In this document: piece after piece, positions 1 through 8,520 of the stretch
Layout: each line of letters begins with the position of its first letter
Position numbering within the stretch: the stretch's first letter is position 1
Assembly (NCBI GenBank): GCA_910589265.1
Contig: CAJUTQ010000048.1
Location: 1-15,646 of the forward strand
Direction: 5' to 3'
Source: an uncultured Lachnospiraceae bacterium
Lineage (GTDB): Bacteria > Bacillota > Clostridia > Lachnospirales > Lachnospiraceae
DNA: 15,646 bases
The notes under the pieces: model-generated
Databases searched by the model: none
Seen by the model: only the letters and a program-made list of their open reading frames with translations
What the model was told of the DNA's origin: nothing
Translations under genes and position numbers: made by a program

Positions 1-3000
1 CACGTCCTGAGCCAGGAATCTTCCTGCTTTTGGATCATACTCTCTTCCTTGGGCAAAGTAACTTCCACTCATCTCATCGTATCGGTATCCCGTATATCCA
101 AAAGGCTGCTCCTTCCCCTGCTCTGTATACCCCTTCCCTGCCTTGGATGCATCCCTCCCAAACTCATCATACCCATAACTGGCTCCATTTCCTGTTCCAT
201 AGACAACCCGTAGGGGACTTCCTAATTCATCTCCTAAATAATAAAGAGGTTCCCTTCCTTTTTTCTCTGTTGCTATTGTCGTATAGTCCCAGTAGTAATG
301 TTCCTCTTCTTCCTTCCTCTCTATCCCTATCAGGTTATGATAGGGCTTGGTCAAGTCCAGTACATACCCTTCCACTTCCTCTCCCAGCCGTCTTTCCACC
401 CGCTGACCCATTCCGTTATACCCATAATGTACCTCTTCTCCCTGTTCATTCCATGCTTTTTCCAGGCGGTTTATAGCTCCATAGGCATATCTATGCCTCT
501 CCTTCTCCCCCTGTCTTTCCCATATTACGTTCCCCCGTTTGTCATACCCATAGACCGTTTTTACAAACTCCTCTTCTCTCCTGCCTACATCCAGTCTACT
601 GCTTCCTTCTATTAACTCCTGTTGTTCCTCCACTAATTGATTCAGTTCATTGTAACGATAGAGCGTCCGCAGTCCTTCCTCCCTATCTTCCTTCTGAATC
701 CGGTTCCCAAAGGCGTCATAAGCATAGCTGCGAAGAAGCTCTCCGTCTTTTCTCACCTTTGTTAACCTTTGGAGGTAGTCGTATGTATAGCTGTACTCTC
801 CCCTTTCTCTTGGGAATCCTGCTCTCTCCTTATGGATGCTGGACTTATTCCCCCTCTCATCATAGGTATAAGTGTAGTGCTCCAATATCCTCTCTGCATC
901 CTCGTGGCTTAAGGTACAGAGCTGGCCATAGTCATTGTAATCGAAACGGGTTCTATATCCCCCGCTTGTTTTTTTCTCCCTCAGCCTTCCTGCCTCATCA
1001 TAGCAGTAATTCACACGTATATCTGCCTTCCCCTCTGTCCTTCGTTCCCACTGGACAGGCCGCAGCAGTTCGTCATACTCCCACTGAATCTTTGTTCCAT
1101 CTGGGTAGGTCATTCCCCTCTGCTCTCCCTTTGCCCCCCATTCATAACTTACACATCTCCCCTTGTGGTCTGTGATTTGGCATATCCTCCCCTCCTCATT
1201 CCACTTCAGAGTCGTTTCTCCCAGCCAGTCTTTCATTCCCTCTAACTGTCCTAAGAGGTTGTATGTATAGTTTACTTCCCTCCCATCTCCATAACGGATC
1301 CTCCCAATCTGACCCATAGGCGTATAACTCCAGGATGTCGTATACCCTTCTTTATCCCTCTTTTCTACCAGCCGTCCCAAACTGTCGTAGGCATACCTTT
1401 CTTCCTGCCCTAGTCCATCTCTCATGGCAATAATCTGCCCAAAGGCGTCCTGTTCATATTGGGTTATTCGCTCTTCCTTCTCCCCTTTTTGGCAGATTTC
1501 TATAAGAAAGTCTCTGGCATCATAAGTATAGGTAGTAGGATTTCCCTGGGCATCCACTACTTCCTTTAACTTCCCTGTAGGCGTATAGGCATAGGTTGTC
1601 TTCCCTCCTCCCCCATCGGTGACGGAAGTAACCTGCCCTAATGCGTCATAGGTATAGACTATTTCTTCCCCTTTTGTCCCCCTTATCCTGGTCATTCTCC
1701 CCATAGAGTCATAGGCATAGGTTGTCTTTCCCCCATGTCCCTCTTCCCTTTCTTTCACCCTTCCCAGACTGTCATAAGAGAGCCTCATCTCTTTTCCATC
1801 TGCCAGGCGTACCTTCTCCAGCCTTCCTCCTGGTAAGTATGTATATTCCGTCTTTCCTCCCCCTATGTGGATTTTCTGGCAAAGCTGTCCCAGTAAAGTA
1901 TAAGTATAATGAGTCTTGTTTCCAAATACATCCTCTTCCTCCACCAGCTCTCCCCCTTCGTTATAGGTAAAACGCTGAGTTCTTCCCTTTGGATCCGTAA
2001 TGGACGCCACCCTTCCATTGTAGGAACAGTATTCGTACTTGGTCATTCCTCCTGACAGGTTGGTCACAGTTTTGATTCTGTGCAGCTCATCATAGGTATA
2101 ACTTTCTTTTTCCAGAATCTCTTCCCCATTCCCTACCATCCTTTCCTTTACATTCCCTGCCACATCATAAACATATTCCACAACTCTCCTTACTCCCTCT
2201 GCCTCCTCTTCCTTTCGTACTAAGTGGTTATGCACATCATACTCCCAGCGGTTTATTACCTTTGTAGGGGAAAGCTCTTCCACCAAGTTTCCCTGGCCGT
2301 CATAAGTTCTTTTCCACTCTCTCCCCTCCTTATCCCTCTTTGTCTCTACCTGTCCCCTCCTGTTATAAGTGAAAGAAATTCTTCCCCCGTCAAAATCCTC
2401 TATCTCTATAACTTTTCCACTCTCGTTATAAGTGTACCTCTTTCTATTCCCCTCTGGATTGGTAATGCTTAAGAGCCGATTAGCTTCATCATAAGTATAA
2501 GTTGTGCTATTTCCCTCCCCATCTCTTAGCTCCACCAGACGGTTTACAGCATCATACTTATACTCCATCTTTTCTCCATAGGGATTGATCACCTCTCTTA
2601 AGTTCCCTCGCTCATCCCAGCTATACCCTATTTGGCTTCCATCGGCCTGGAGCATCCTCTTTAGCTGTCCCTTTTCATCATATATCCCCTCGTTGCTTCG
2701 TCCTAGGGCGTCTGTCATCTTCACCAGTCTTCCCTTTTCATCATAGGTGTTCGTTAAAAGGGCTACCCCTCCTGCCTCTATTTTGAGAAGACGGGAATTC
2801 TCATCATATACAAAGTCTGTTTTCTCCCCCAGGGCATCCACTGCCTCCCTTAAGTTCCCCCTTTTGTCATACTGGTATCTTGTCTTATTTCCCTGTTTGT
2901 CTATGTACAAAATTCTTTGATTCTGGTCATTGTACCCATACCTCTCCTCCCCATCCTCATAAATGGTTCGGATATGGCGGGAGCGCTCGTCGCTTTCATA

Positions 3001-4212
3001 GATTACCTGTCTGCCTCCTGGCTCCGTCACATAGGTCCTCCTGTTTTCATCGTCATAGGCCATCTCCAGAATGCTCCCATCGGCCATTTCCTGCTCCACT
3101 ATCCGGTTAACTCCGTCATAAGTATTTTTTATCCCTAAGATTCCCCGAGGAGTCAGCACACTCTCCAGCCTTCCGTTAGCATTATAGCTATAAATATACA
3201 CATGTCCACAGGCATTCACATATTTACACAGCTTTCCATACCGGTACCATAACTGCACCTCTCTTCCTGTATGATCCTTTATGCGGATAAGCTTCCCTTC
3301 CCGATTATATCGGTAGAATAGTTCTCCTCCGCATCCTCCCTTTACCTCTATTAGCTGTCCCTCTTCATTGTAGACATAGGTATCTATGTTTCCTTCTCCA
3401 TCCTTCTTCCTCTCCAGAAGGCCTTCTCTTGTAAATCGGTATTCTTCCCCTTCCATTGTCCGGTAGACATACTCCTCTTCCTCCTCCCAGAGAATTCCCC
3501 TGTCTCCAAAGAGAGGGGTATACAGCTTCCCTATCCCCTTTCGGTATGGAATCTCCTTTCCATCTCCCAAACAGAGAGTGAGCATTCCTGCCTTTTCCAG
3601 CCGTATATGCGTTTCCTTGTTATGGTGCCATCCCTTCCCAAGGCAGCCTCCCCTTCCTCCCTCCATAGCATTATAAAATAAACGGAAGGAAAACTCACTC
3701 CTTCCTTCCATTTTCAAATCCTCTTTTTCGTAGATAAAGTTTCCTGTATTCATGTTAATGGGATCTCCTCCAAAGAGAAAGTACAACAGCTCTTTCCCTT
3801 TGGCCCACTTTAGTAATTCCTCAAAACGCTTTTTAAAAGCTTCCCAGTCCACCCCTTTTTTATACCCCTGCCCAGAAGTTAAAGGCATAATAATTCCCCC
3901 TCGTTGGCACAGCAGCACACTATCCATAGTGAGGGCGTCCTGACCATTCACCTTTTCCGGACGAGTGGAAGAAGCGCTAATGCTCTCCCATTTCTTTTTT
4001 AATTCCATATAACCTTTACATTGGTTGTTTTCTTCATTTCGGTCACACTTTCCAAAGAAGGGAATATTCACCTTTGCCTTACAATCCAACACGTTTGCCT
4101 TCTGTTTCCCCTTGCTTGTATAGCCATGTTTCTTTGGAACCTTTAATAAGGTCTTCTTGCTCCCATGAATACAACAAAGCTGAGCCCCTTCTACTAAATA
4201 TTCCTTTCCCAT
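1..4212 (-). CDS. PAAR-like (DUF4280)-RHS polymorphic toxin, C-terminus beyond window
   Basis: I translated this as 1404 codons with no stop, from ATG at 4212 to the left window edge, so it is partial at its 3' end. Residues 1-130 look like a DUF4280/PAAR-like tip domain, with paired Cys near residue 14, a VNIPFFGKC motif and a later LLCQRGGII motif. GDPINMNTGNF near residue 148 is the usual RHS entry motif. Dozens of YD repeats of about 20 residues follow (YTYDEANRLL type). The RHS core ends with PLYYLGDELGSPLRVV, GYTGYRYDEMSG and GRFLAQDV, just before the expected self-cleavage site. By family knowledge, the repeats form a cocoon around a C-terminal toxin delivered on a VgrG spike. The start is supported by AAGGAAGAAAGGAAG directly upstream and lies 18 bases after the VgrG stop. 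The toxin type and immunity gene cannot be seen. Confidence 0.95.
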   Translation of the reverse strand, partial: MGKEYLVEGAQLCCIHGSKKTLLKVPKKHGYTSKGKQKANVLDCKAKVNIPFFGKCDRNEENNQCKGYMELKKKWESISASSTRPEKVNGQDALTMDSVLLCQRGGIIMPLTSGQGYKKGVDWEAFKKRFEELLKWAKGKELLYFLFGGDPINMNTGNFIYEKEDLKMEGRSEFSFRLFYNAMEGGRGGCLGKGWHHNKETHIRLEKAGMLTLCLGDGKEIPYRKGIGKLYTPLFGDRGILWEEEEEYVYRTMEGEEYRFTREGLLERKKDGEGNIDTYVYNEEGQLIEVKGGCGGELFYRYNREGKLIRIKDHTGREVQLWYRYGKLCKYVNACGHVYIYSYNANGRLESVLTPRGILGIKNTYDGVNRIVEQEMADGSILEMAYDDENRRTYVTEPGGRQVIYESDERSRHIRTIYEDGEERYGYNDQNQRILYIDKQGNKTRYQYDKRGNLREAVDALGEKTDFVYDENSRLLKIEAGGVALLTNTYDEKGRLVKMTDALGRSNEGIYDEKGQLKRMLQADGSQIGYSWDERGNLREVINPYGEKMEYKYDAVNRLVELRDGEGNSTTYTYDEANRLLSITNPEGNRKRYTYNESGKVIEIEDFDGGRISFTYNRRGQVETKRDKEGREWKRTYDGQGNLVEELSPTKVINRWEYDVHNHLVRKEEEAEGVRRVVEYVYDVAGNVKERMVGNGEEILEKESYTYDELHRIKTVTNLSGGMTKYEYCSYNGRVASITDPKGRTQRFTYNEGGELVEEEDVFGNKTHYTYTLLGQLCQKIHIGGGKTEYTYLPGGRLEKVRLADGKEMRLSYDSLGRVKEREEGHGGKTTYAYDSMGRMTRIRGTKGEEIVYTYDALGQVTSVTDGGGGKTTYAYTPTGKLKEVVDAQGNPTTYTYDARDFLIEICQKGEKEERITQYEQDAFGQIIAMRDGLGQEERYAYDSLGRLVEKRDKEGYTTSWSYTPMGQIGRIRYGDGREVNYTYNLLGQLEGMKDWLGETTLKWNEEGRICQITDHKGRCVSYEWGAKGEQRGMTYPDGTKIQWEYDELLRPVQWERRTEGKADIRVNYCYDEAGRLREKKTSGGYRTRFDYNDYGQLCTLSHEDAERILEHYTYTYDERGNKSSIHKERAGFPRERGEYSYTYDYLQRLTKVRKDGELLRSYAYDAFGNRIQKEDREEGLRTLYRYNELNQLVEEQQELIEGSSRLDVGRREEEFVKTVYGYDKRGNVIWERQGEKERHRYAYGAINRLEKAWNEQGEEVHYGYNGMGQRVERRLGEEVEGYVLDLTKPYHNLIGIERKEEEEHYYWDYTTIATEKKGREPLYYLGDELGSPLRVVYGTGNGASYGYDEFGRDASKAGKGYTEQGKEQPFGYTGYRYDEMSGSYFAQGREYDPKAGRFLAQDV

Positions 4213-4230
4213 CTTCCTTTCTTCCTTTCT

Positions 4231-5631
4231 CTACTGTACTTTCAATTCTCCTCCAATAAAGGAAATTCCTTCGTCTAACTGTATACTAGTGCCTCCCTGC
4301 TTGAAACGTACACTGGTGTCTCCTGCTGCCAGCAGGGAGCCATTGTCACTAGATATGGTGATGTCCTTTGCTGCCTCTAAGGATAAAGCCCCTGCGCTGA
4401 CAATCTGTATTCCCTCTTCGTCCCGAAGTTCTATCCTGTTTCCCTGATTGTTAGTAATGACAATGGAATCCGGGGTAAAGCGAATCTCTTTTTTGTATTT
4501 TGTCTTCCATACTTTTTCCTCAGGATTCTTTCTCTCCTCATTGTCTGTATCCAAATGCACGGAGCTGGTTATATAAGCTTCCCCTTCTTCCATTCCTGGT
4601 ATGGTAAGCCGTACCTGGTCTCCTACTTCTGGCATACAGTACCAGCCTGTCCCGTCTGGAGTGGAATAAACAGTAGCATATGGATACCAAAAGGTAATTT
4701 CCTGCTTTTGATTCTCATCCCCAATTAGCTTCACCTGTACCTGATTCTCCTTCACACCGATTACTTCTCCTTTTAAACAGAGTCCAATATAATTCTTATC
4801 ACCATAGGCCAGTACATCCAGCCCCTTTTTTTGCATAAATCCATAGCGGTAGCACATCTCACCGCCTTGATAGCATCCTTCTATCTTGTATAAATAAAAG
4901 GTTCTCCCATATACCATCATATAGTCTCCTATTCGATGATTTTCCCTACTCTCCAATTCATAAATTAAGCAATCATTCTCTGTCAAATGGAACAGTCCGT
5001 TTTTCTTTTTTCTCCCATAAATTTCCAAGTCTTTTTTTATCCTGTATTTTCCTTCCTGCAAAAAAAGGATTTCTTTTCCCCTGGGAATGCTGTAATGAAG
5101 TCTGCAGCCTTCTTTCCGAGAGTCTGCCACTAAATAACCGTGGCTTCTGCTGGCCAGCCGTTTTAGAAAACTCCAATCCGTTTCCTCATATTGTAAAACC
5201 ATCTCTCCCGTTTTTCTTTCATATGACTTGTTAAACACAAGGCTCTTCTTTGGATAGGGAAGAGATACTTCTTTAAAAATCTCTTCATAAGTCATATTTC
5301 CATCTTGCCAGCTGCGAAAATGTCGCTCTTCCTCCATGAGCCAAGTCCCACTTCTAAGAGTAAGAGTCAGCTTTTTCTGATCATTGATCTGGTCAATGCA
5401 AAAATCTGTAACGATTCCATTAAAAAGGATGGAATGTTCTCCCTCCCTGCCTATTAGCTCTACCTTTTCCCAAATCTCTCCCATGAGAAGATTGAAATAC
5501 TCTTCTTCCTCCTCATCAGAAATATAACCACCAAGGCGCATATAACCATGCTGATTAATTTCCTCTTTTGTTTCCAGCTCTAAAATTGATAAAAAACAGA
5601 TTGGTTCTGTTATTATCGTATACTCTCTCAT
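4231..5631 (-). CDS. VgrG-like spike protein 1 (contractile injection system)
   Basis: This 466-residue protein is VgrG/phage GPD-like. The N-terminal half looks like the gp27 hub fold and contains the family-typical EETDWSFLKRLASRSHGYL. A gp5-like OB-fold lies around residues 278-357, with WYPYATVYSTPDGTGWYCMP and a following EVGDQVRL stretch. The C-terminal hundred residues are short repeating strands rich in Gly, Ile and Ser (for example IQIVSAGALSLEAAKDITIS), as expected of a spike beta-helix. It sits directly before the PAAR-like RHS gene, so it probably carries that effector. I prefer ATG 5631 because it follows GGGGGAAG and aligns with the start of the second VgrG-like protein (MREYT versus MGVYT). 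ATG 5643 is an alternative. A longer in-frame extension to 5748 overlaps the upstream gene and is unlikely to be translated. Confidence 0.88.
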   Translation of the reverse strand: MREYTIITEPICFLSILELETKEEINQHGYMRLGGYISDEEEEEYFNLLMGEIWEKVELIGREGEHSILFNGIVTDFCIDQINDQKKLTLTLRSGTWLMEEERHFRSWQDGNMTYEEIFKEVSLPYPKKSLVFNKSYERKTGEMVLQYEETDWSFLKRLASRSHGYLVADSRKEGCRLHYSIPRGKEILFLQEGKYRIKKDLEIYGRKKKNGLFHLTENDCLIYELESRENHRIGDYMMVYGRTFYLYKIEGCYQGGEMCYRYGFMQKKGLDVLAYGDKNYIGLCLKGEVIGVKENQVQVKLIGDENQKQEITFWYPYATVYSTPDGTGWYCMPEVGDQVRLTIPGMEEGEAYITSSVHLDTDNEERKNPEEKVWKTKYKKEIRFTPDSIVITNNQGNRIELRDEEGIQIVSAGALSLEAAKDITISSDNGSLLAAGDTSVRFKQGGTSIQLDEGISFIGGELKVQ

Positions 5632-5662
5632 TTCTTCCCCCATTCTCCTAATCTGGCAGCCT

Positions 5663-6202
5663 TTACGCCTCTGTAATCCTGCTAAGAAGCTCCAATATCT
5701 TTTTTTTCCATGTATCATATTCCTCAAATAAACAGAAAAAGGTTCCAAGAATCATCCTTTCATTACAGTTAAAAAGAAAGACCAAGTTATAAATAGGTTC
5801 CCTCTTTGCAAAACTTTTGTATTCCAGCCAGCAAAGGGGAATCTCTCCCTCTATTTCTCCTCGTTCGTAAAATACGATTCTTCCATCTCTCTTCTCTAAT
5901 AACGGATAGAATTCCTCTCTGCATTCCTCTAGATCCTTGTCTTTCCACTCTTCCAACATTTGAAAGGTAATTCCTGCCTGTTTTTTCTCTTCCAGAAAAA
6001 CTAGAGGAGGTCTTTCTATTGACCAAAAGATTTTTCTTTTCTCCTCCTCTTTTGCTGGATGGAATGTCTCTGGCAGTGGGATAGAAAATCCCATACCTAT
6101 ATCCACATCTACACTCCTTTCTTTTCTCTTAACTACCTTAGAAAGCTCCTTTTTTACTTGCAAAAGAAGTACATCATAGTCATCTCTCTCTACCTTTTCC
6201 AT
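5663..6202 (-). CDS. DcrB/DUF1795-like protein 2, candidate Eag-type effector chaperone
   Basis: A 179-residue soluble protein with no signal peptide or membrane segment. The part from about residue 30 has the strand pattern of the DcrB/DUF1795 (Mog1/PsbP-like) fold: GMGFSIPLPETFHP, then a strand-rich PPLVFLEEKKQAGITFQ segment, then strands around IPLCWLEYKS and YNLVFLFNC, and a final amphipathic helix. Family knowledge: DUF1795 (Eag) proteins are chaperones for VgrG/PAAR/RHS effectors of type VI secretion. The assignment here rests on fold pattern and on its place immediately before vgrG and rhs, so it is inference. ATG follows the upstream TAG by one base (TAGGATG) and has AAGGAG eight bases upstream, which implies translational coupling. 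Confidence 0.7.
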   Translation of the reverse strand: MEKVERDDYDVLLLQVKKELSKVVKRKERSVDVDIGMGFSIPLPETFHPAKEEEKRKIFWSIERPPLVFLEEKKQAGITFQMLEEWKDKDLEECREEFYPLLEKRDGRIVFYERGEIEGEIPLCWLEYKSFAKREPIYNLVFLFNCNERMILGTFFCLFEEYDTWKKKILELLSRITEA

Positions 6203-6203
6203 C

Positions 6204-6731
6204 CTATGTCTCCTTCGTCCCTTCCTCTATGGTGGAAAGCATCGCACAAAGGACTGCCCGCCATTTATCCTTCTCCTCTTTCGGATAAGTAAAGGTAAGT
6301 AAGGCAAGCCTAGGAGAGGGATTTTGTAGAGCAAAGACTCCTTTCACATGTTCTTCCTTTCTTTCTTCCATTATCATGGCAAACCAGGCTATAGGAATCT
6401 CCCCCTCATCAAAACAATACACAGGTGTCATTTCATGTTGGGGATAGGTATCGTCCATCAGCTTTCGGACGGCTTCCCCTGCCTCCTCGGTTTCTTCTCT
6501 CTTTAATTCTTTATCAAATACTTGCATAGTAATCCATGCCTCTTCCTTCTCACTATACAATACTATTTCAGGAGGATCATCATAGGGAAAATCTTCTCTT
6601 ATCTTCTCTTCACCTATTGCCACAAATCCAGAAGGGATCTCCATGTTCCATAGTTGATCTGGATGCTCCCATTTCTCTATTTCTACCTCTTCTTGTATAC
6701 ATCCTTCTGTTCCTGCTTCAAATAATAACAT
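6204..6731 (-). CDS. DcrB/DUF1795-like protein 1, candidate Eag-type effector chaperone
   Basis: A 175-residue acidic cytoplasmic protein with no signal peptide. From about residue 30 it shows the DcrB-like pattern MEIPSGFVAIGEEKI, then EIVLYSEKEEAWITMQVFD, a helix around EEAGEAVRKLMDDTYP, strands at PVYCFDEGEIPIAWFAMIM and LALLTFTYP, and a closing helix. The layout matches its downstream neighbour, so the two are probably divergent paralogues forming a chaperone pair. ATG 6731 has GAGGA about eight bases upstream inside the previous gene, giving a 49-base overlap with that gene. Assignment as an Eag-like chaperone is by pattern and context only. A regulatory or immunity role cannot be excluded. 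Confidence 0.7.
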   Translation of the reverse strand: MLLFEAGTEGCIQEEVEIEKWEHPDQLWNMEIPSGFVAIGEEKIREDFPYDDPPEIVLYSEKEEAWITMQVFDKELKREETEEAGEAVRKLMDDTYPQHEMTPVYCFDEGEIPIAWFAMIMEERKEEHVKGVFALQNPSPRLALLTFTYPKEEKDKWRAVLCAMLSTIEEGTKET

Positions 6732-6955
6732 TCTGTTTTCCTCTCATCCCATTCTTTCTTAAAACAAATTTGAAACTCTTTTACAATCTCCTGCCTTTTT
6801 CGTATTTCCTCTCTTCCTCTCTGGCTATGCTTTATAAGGGCAATCTCTCGTAGAATCTCTGCGCTCATAAGAGCGTTCTGGATGTTTGCCAATTGGTTCA
6901 TTTTGTCTATGGCAGGATTTTTTCCCACTCCTCCTGTTTTAATTACTTCACTCAT
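6683..6955 (-). CDS. Small helical protein of the spike operon, unknown function
   Basis: A 90-residue protein that I do not recognise. The first 15 residues are Gly-rich and flexible (SEVIKTGGVGKNPAIDK). The rest is predicted to be two long charged helices (around IQNALMSAEILREIALI and RGREEIRKRQEIVKEF) ending in a Lys-rich tail. There is no signal peptide or membrane segment. GGAGG lies nine bases before ATG 6955, inside the end of the upstream vgrG-like gene, and the two genes overlap by eight bases. Its 3' end overlaps the DcrB-like gene by 49 bases. The position between spike and chaperones suggests an adaptor, a small effector co-factor or a chaperone. This is inference. Confidence 0.75.
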   Translation of the reverse strand: MSEVIKTGGVGKNPAIDKMNQLANIQNALMSAEILREIALIKHSQRGREEIRKRQEIVKEFQICFKKEWDERKTECYYLKQEQKDVYKKR

Positions 6956-8486
6956 AGATAATATCCTCCACCATACAGCCTCCGATCTTCTTGTCCACCT
7001 GTCCTTTGCTCCTTGCCATTAGTGTAGAAGCAATCATTCCTTCTTCTATTCCCAAAAGACTATATTCTTCTTTTTCTCTTACATTGTTATTCTTTTCTGT
7101 AAATTGGGGAAAGGCATCCATCCCTTCTTTTCCCGCTATCACTTGATTGGTCTGCCCAATAGAATCAAAACCATTACACATGTTTATTACAGATGGGGAG
7201 AAAGCATTCTTTCGCAAGATGGAAATCTCCTTTGGCGCCTGGAAATAAATGGTTTCTCCCTTGATTCCTATATCTTCTTTGGCCCAGATGACTAACTTTT
7301 GATGACTCCTTGCATCAATACCCGTCAAATCATTTAAAAGGAGCTCAAGGGGTTCCTTCCTTTTGAAATCTTGAAAGGCAATTTTCTCTTCTGTTAAGGT
7401 TATCCGTTTCTTATCCCTTGTAGTAAACAATCGATGGGCTGGCAGCATTTGTGGATTTCCCTTTCCATTTCTATGTACACCTTCCACAGCTCTTGCCTTA
7501 CTTCCACGACTATCTTCCAGCTCAATATACACTTTCTCTCCCTCTTCTGGCATACAATAGAACACATTTCCGCTCACAGGACACCAGGGATACCAGTAAG
7601 CTTTCTTTTTTTCCTGCTCTCTATCCATTTCAAACTTGACCCGGACAAGTTCCTTCTTCCTTTCAAGTACTGTGGCAGCTAATCTTCTTCCTGTAAATTC
7701 CACATGTTCATATGGTTTTATGTTAAAAGCGCCTTTCTTGGCAATAGTATAATAAAATAACCATAATCCTTTTTCCAGCTTCCCCTCTTTTTCTCCAACA
7801 ACATACTCTTTTCCTCTCCACTGTACCCTGTCTCCTAAATTCCAATTTTCTCCTGTTCTTATTTGTCGGTAAATCTCTCCCTCATCCCTCCAAATTTTTG
7901 TCTCTGTTACTTCTGTCTCATCTGCCTCATAGTTCCTCCCTTGGGGTAATCCTATGTGGATGCTAGGCTCTTTTGAATAGATTCCCGGAAAGGAAGGTTC
8001 TCCCAACCAACTTGCCATTCTCTTTATCCACTGCCAATCTGTTTCCTCCAATTGATAGGCCGGTGTATCCAGTGTTTTGTCTTTGCCATACATCCAAAGA
8101 CTGGCTCCTGGCTCCTCTTTTAGAGTAGACCAAAAGACTTCTTTATAAGTCTTTTGGGTTTCCTGAAAGCTTCTGCTCTTTTTTTCCAAATCCAGCAAAA
8201 AGGTAGAGGATACAGCCCCAAGCTTCAAAGTGAAGCCTTTCCCTTCATGGATAAGTTCCGCCTGCTTTATGAAGCCACAAAAAAAAAGTTCTTCTTTGCC
8301 ATAGAGCTTTACCTGGGAATTTTCCAAAGAATGAAGCAAGGCACTATGTCCTGCTTCCTCATCTAAACTGCCTAGCAGAAAAAGTCTCCCATGTTCTCCT
8401 TCTTTCACTTTAAGAGATAGCTCCCAAATATTTTTTATCGCTATTTTTGACTCTACAAACAATTCACCTGACGTATATACTCCCAT
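6948..8486 (-). CDS. VgrG-like spike protein 2 (contractile injection system)
   Basis: A 512-residue VgrG/GPD-like protein, related in layout to the second spike gene downstream. The gp27-like half contains YQLEETDWQWIKRMASW. A gp5-like OB region around residues 265-330 includes RVKFEMDREQEKKKAYWYPW and FYCMPEEGEKVYIELED. After a short strand-rich stretch (LTEEKIAFQ, IWAKEDIGIKGETIYF) the protein ends in a Gly/Met-rich tail without the long regular beta-helix of spike 1, so it may be a hub-type or effector-adaptor spike. I chose ATG 8486, preceded by GGAAGAAGGAAG, the same leader as the rhs gene. An in-frame TTG at 8534 would add 16 residues, but these overlap the true end of the upstream gene. 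Its stop overlaps the next gene start. Confidence 0.87.
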   Translation of the reverse strand: MGVYTSGELFVESKIAIKNIWELSLKVKEGEHGRLFLLGSLDEEAGHSALLHSLENSQVKLYGKEELFFCGFIKQAELIHEGKGFTLKLGAVSSTFLLDLEKKSRSFQETQKTYKEVFWSTLKEEPGASLWMYGKDKTLDTPAYQLEETDWQWIKRMASWLGEPSFPGIYSKEPSIHIGLPQGRNYEADETEVTETKIWRDEGEIYRQIRTGENWNLGDRVQWRGKEYVVGEKEGKLEKGLWLFYYTIAKKGAFNIKPYEHVEFTGRRLAATVLERKKELVRVKFEMDREQEKKKAYWYPWCPVSGNVFYCMPEEGEKVYIELEDSRGSKARAVEGVHRNGKGNPQMLPAHRLFTTRDKKRITLTEEKIAFQDFKRKEPLELLLNDLTGIDARSHQKLVIWAKEDIGIKGETIYFQAPKEISILRKNAFSPSVINMCNGFDSIGQTNQVIAGKEGMDAFPQFTEKNNNVREKEEYSLLGIEEGMIASTLMARSKGQVDKKIGGCMVEDIIYE

Positions 8487-8520
8487 CTTCCTTCTTCCTT
8501 CCACATCATCCCTACTGTTT

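Noticed and set aside
30..4259. Several plus-strand open frames of 60-148 codons across the left third
   Set aside because: They are shadows of the minus-strand RHS gene. They are Pro/Ser/Leu-rich with no RBS, and arise because the plus strand is C- and T-rich and so poor in stop codons.
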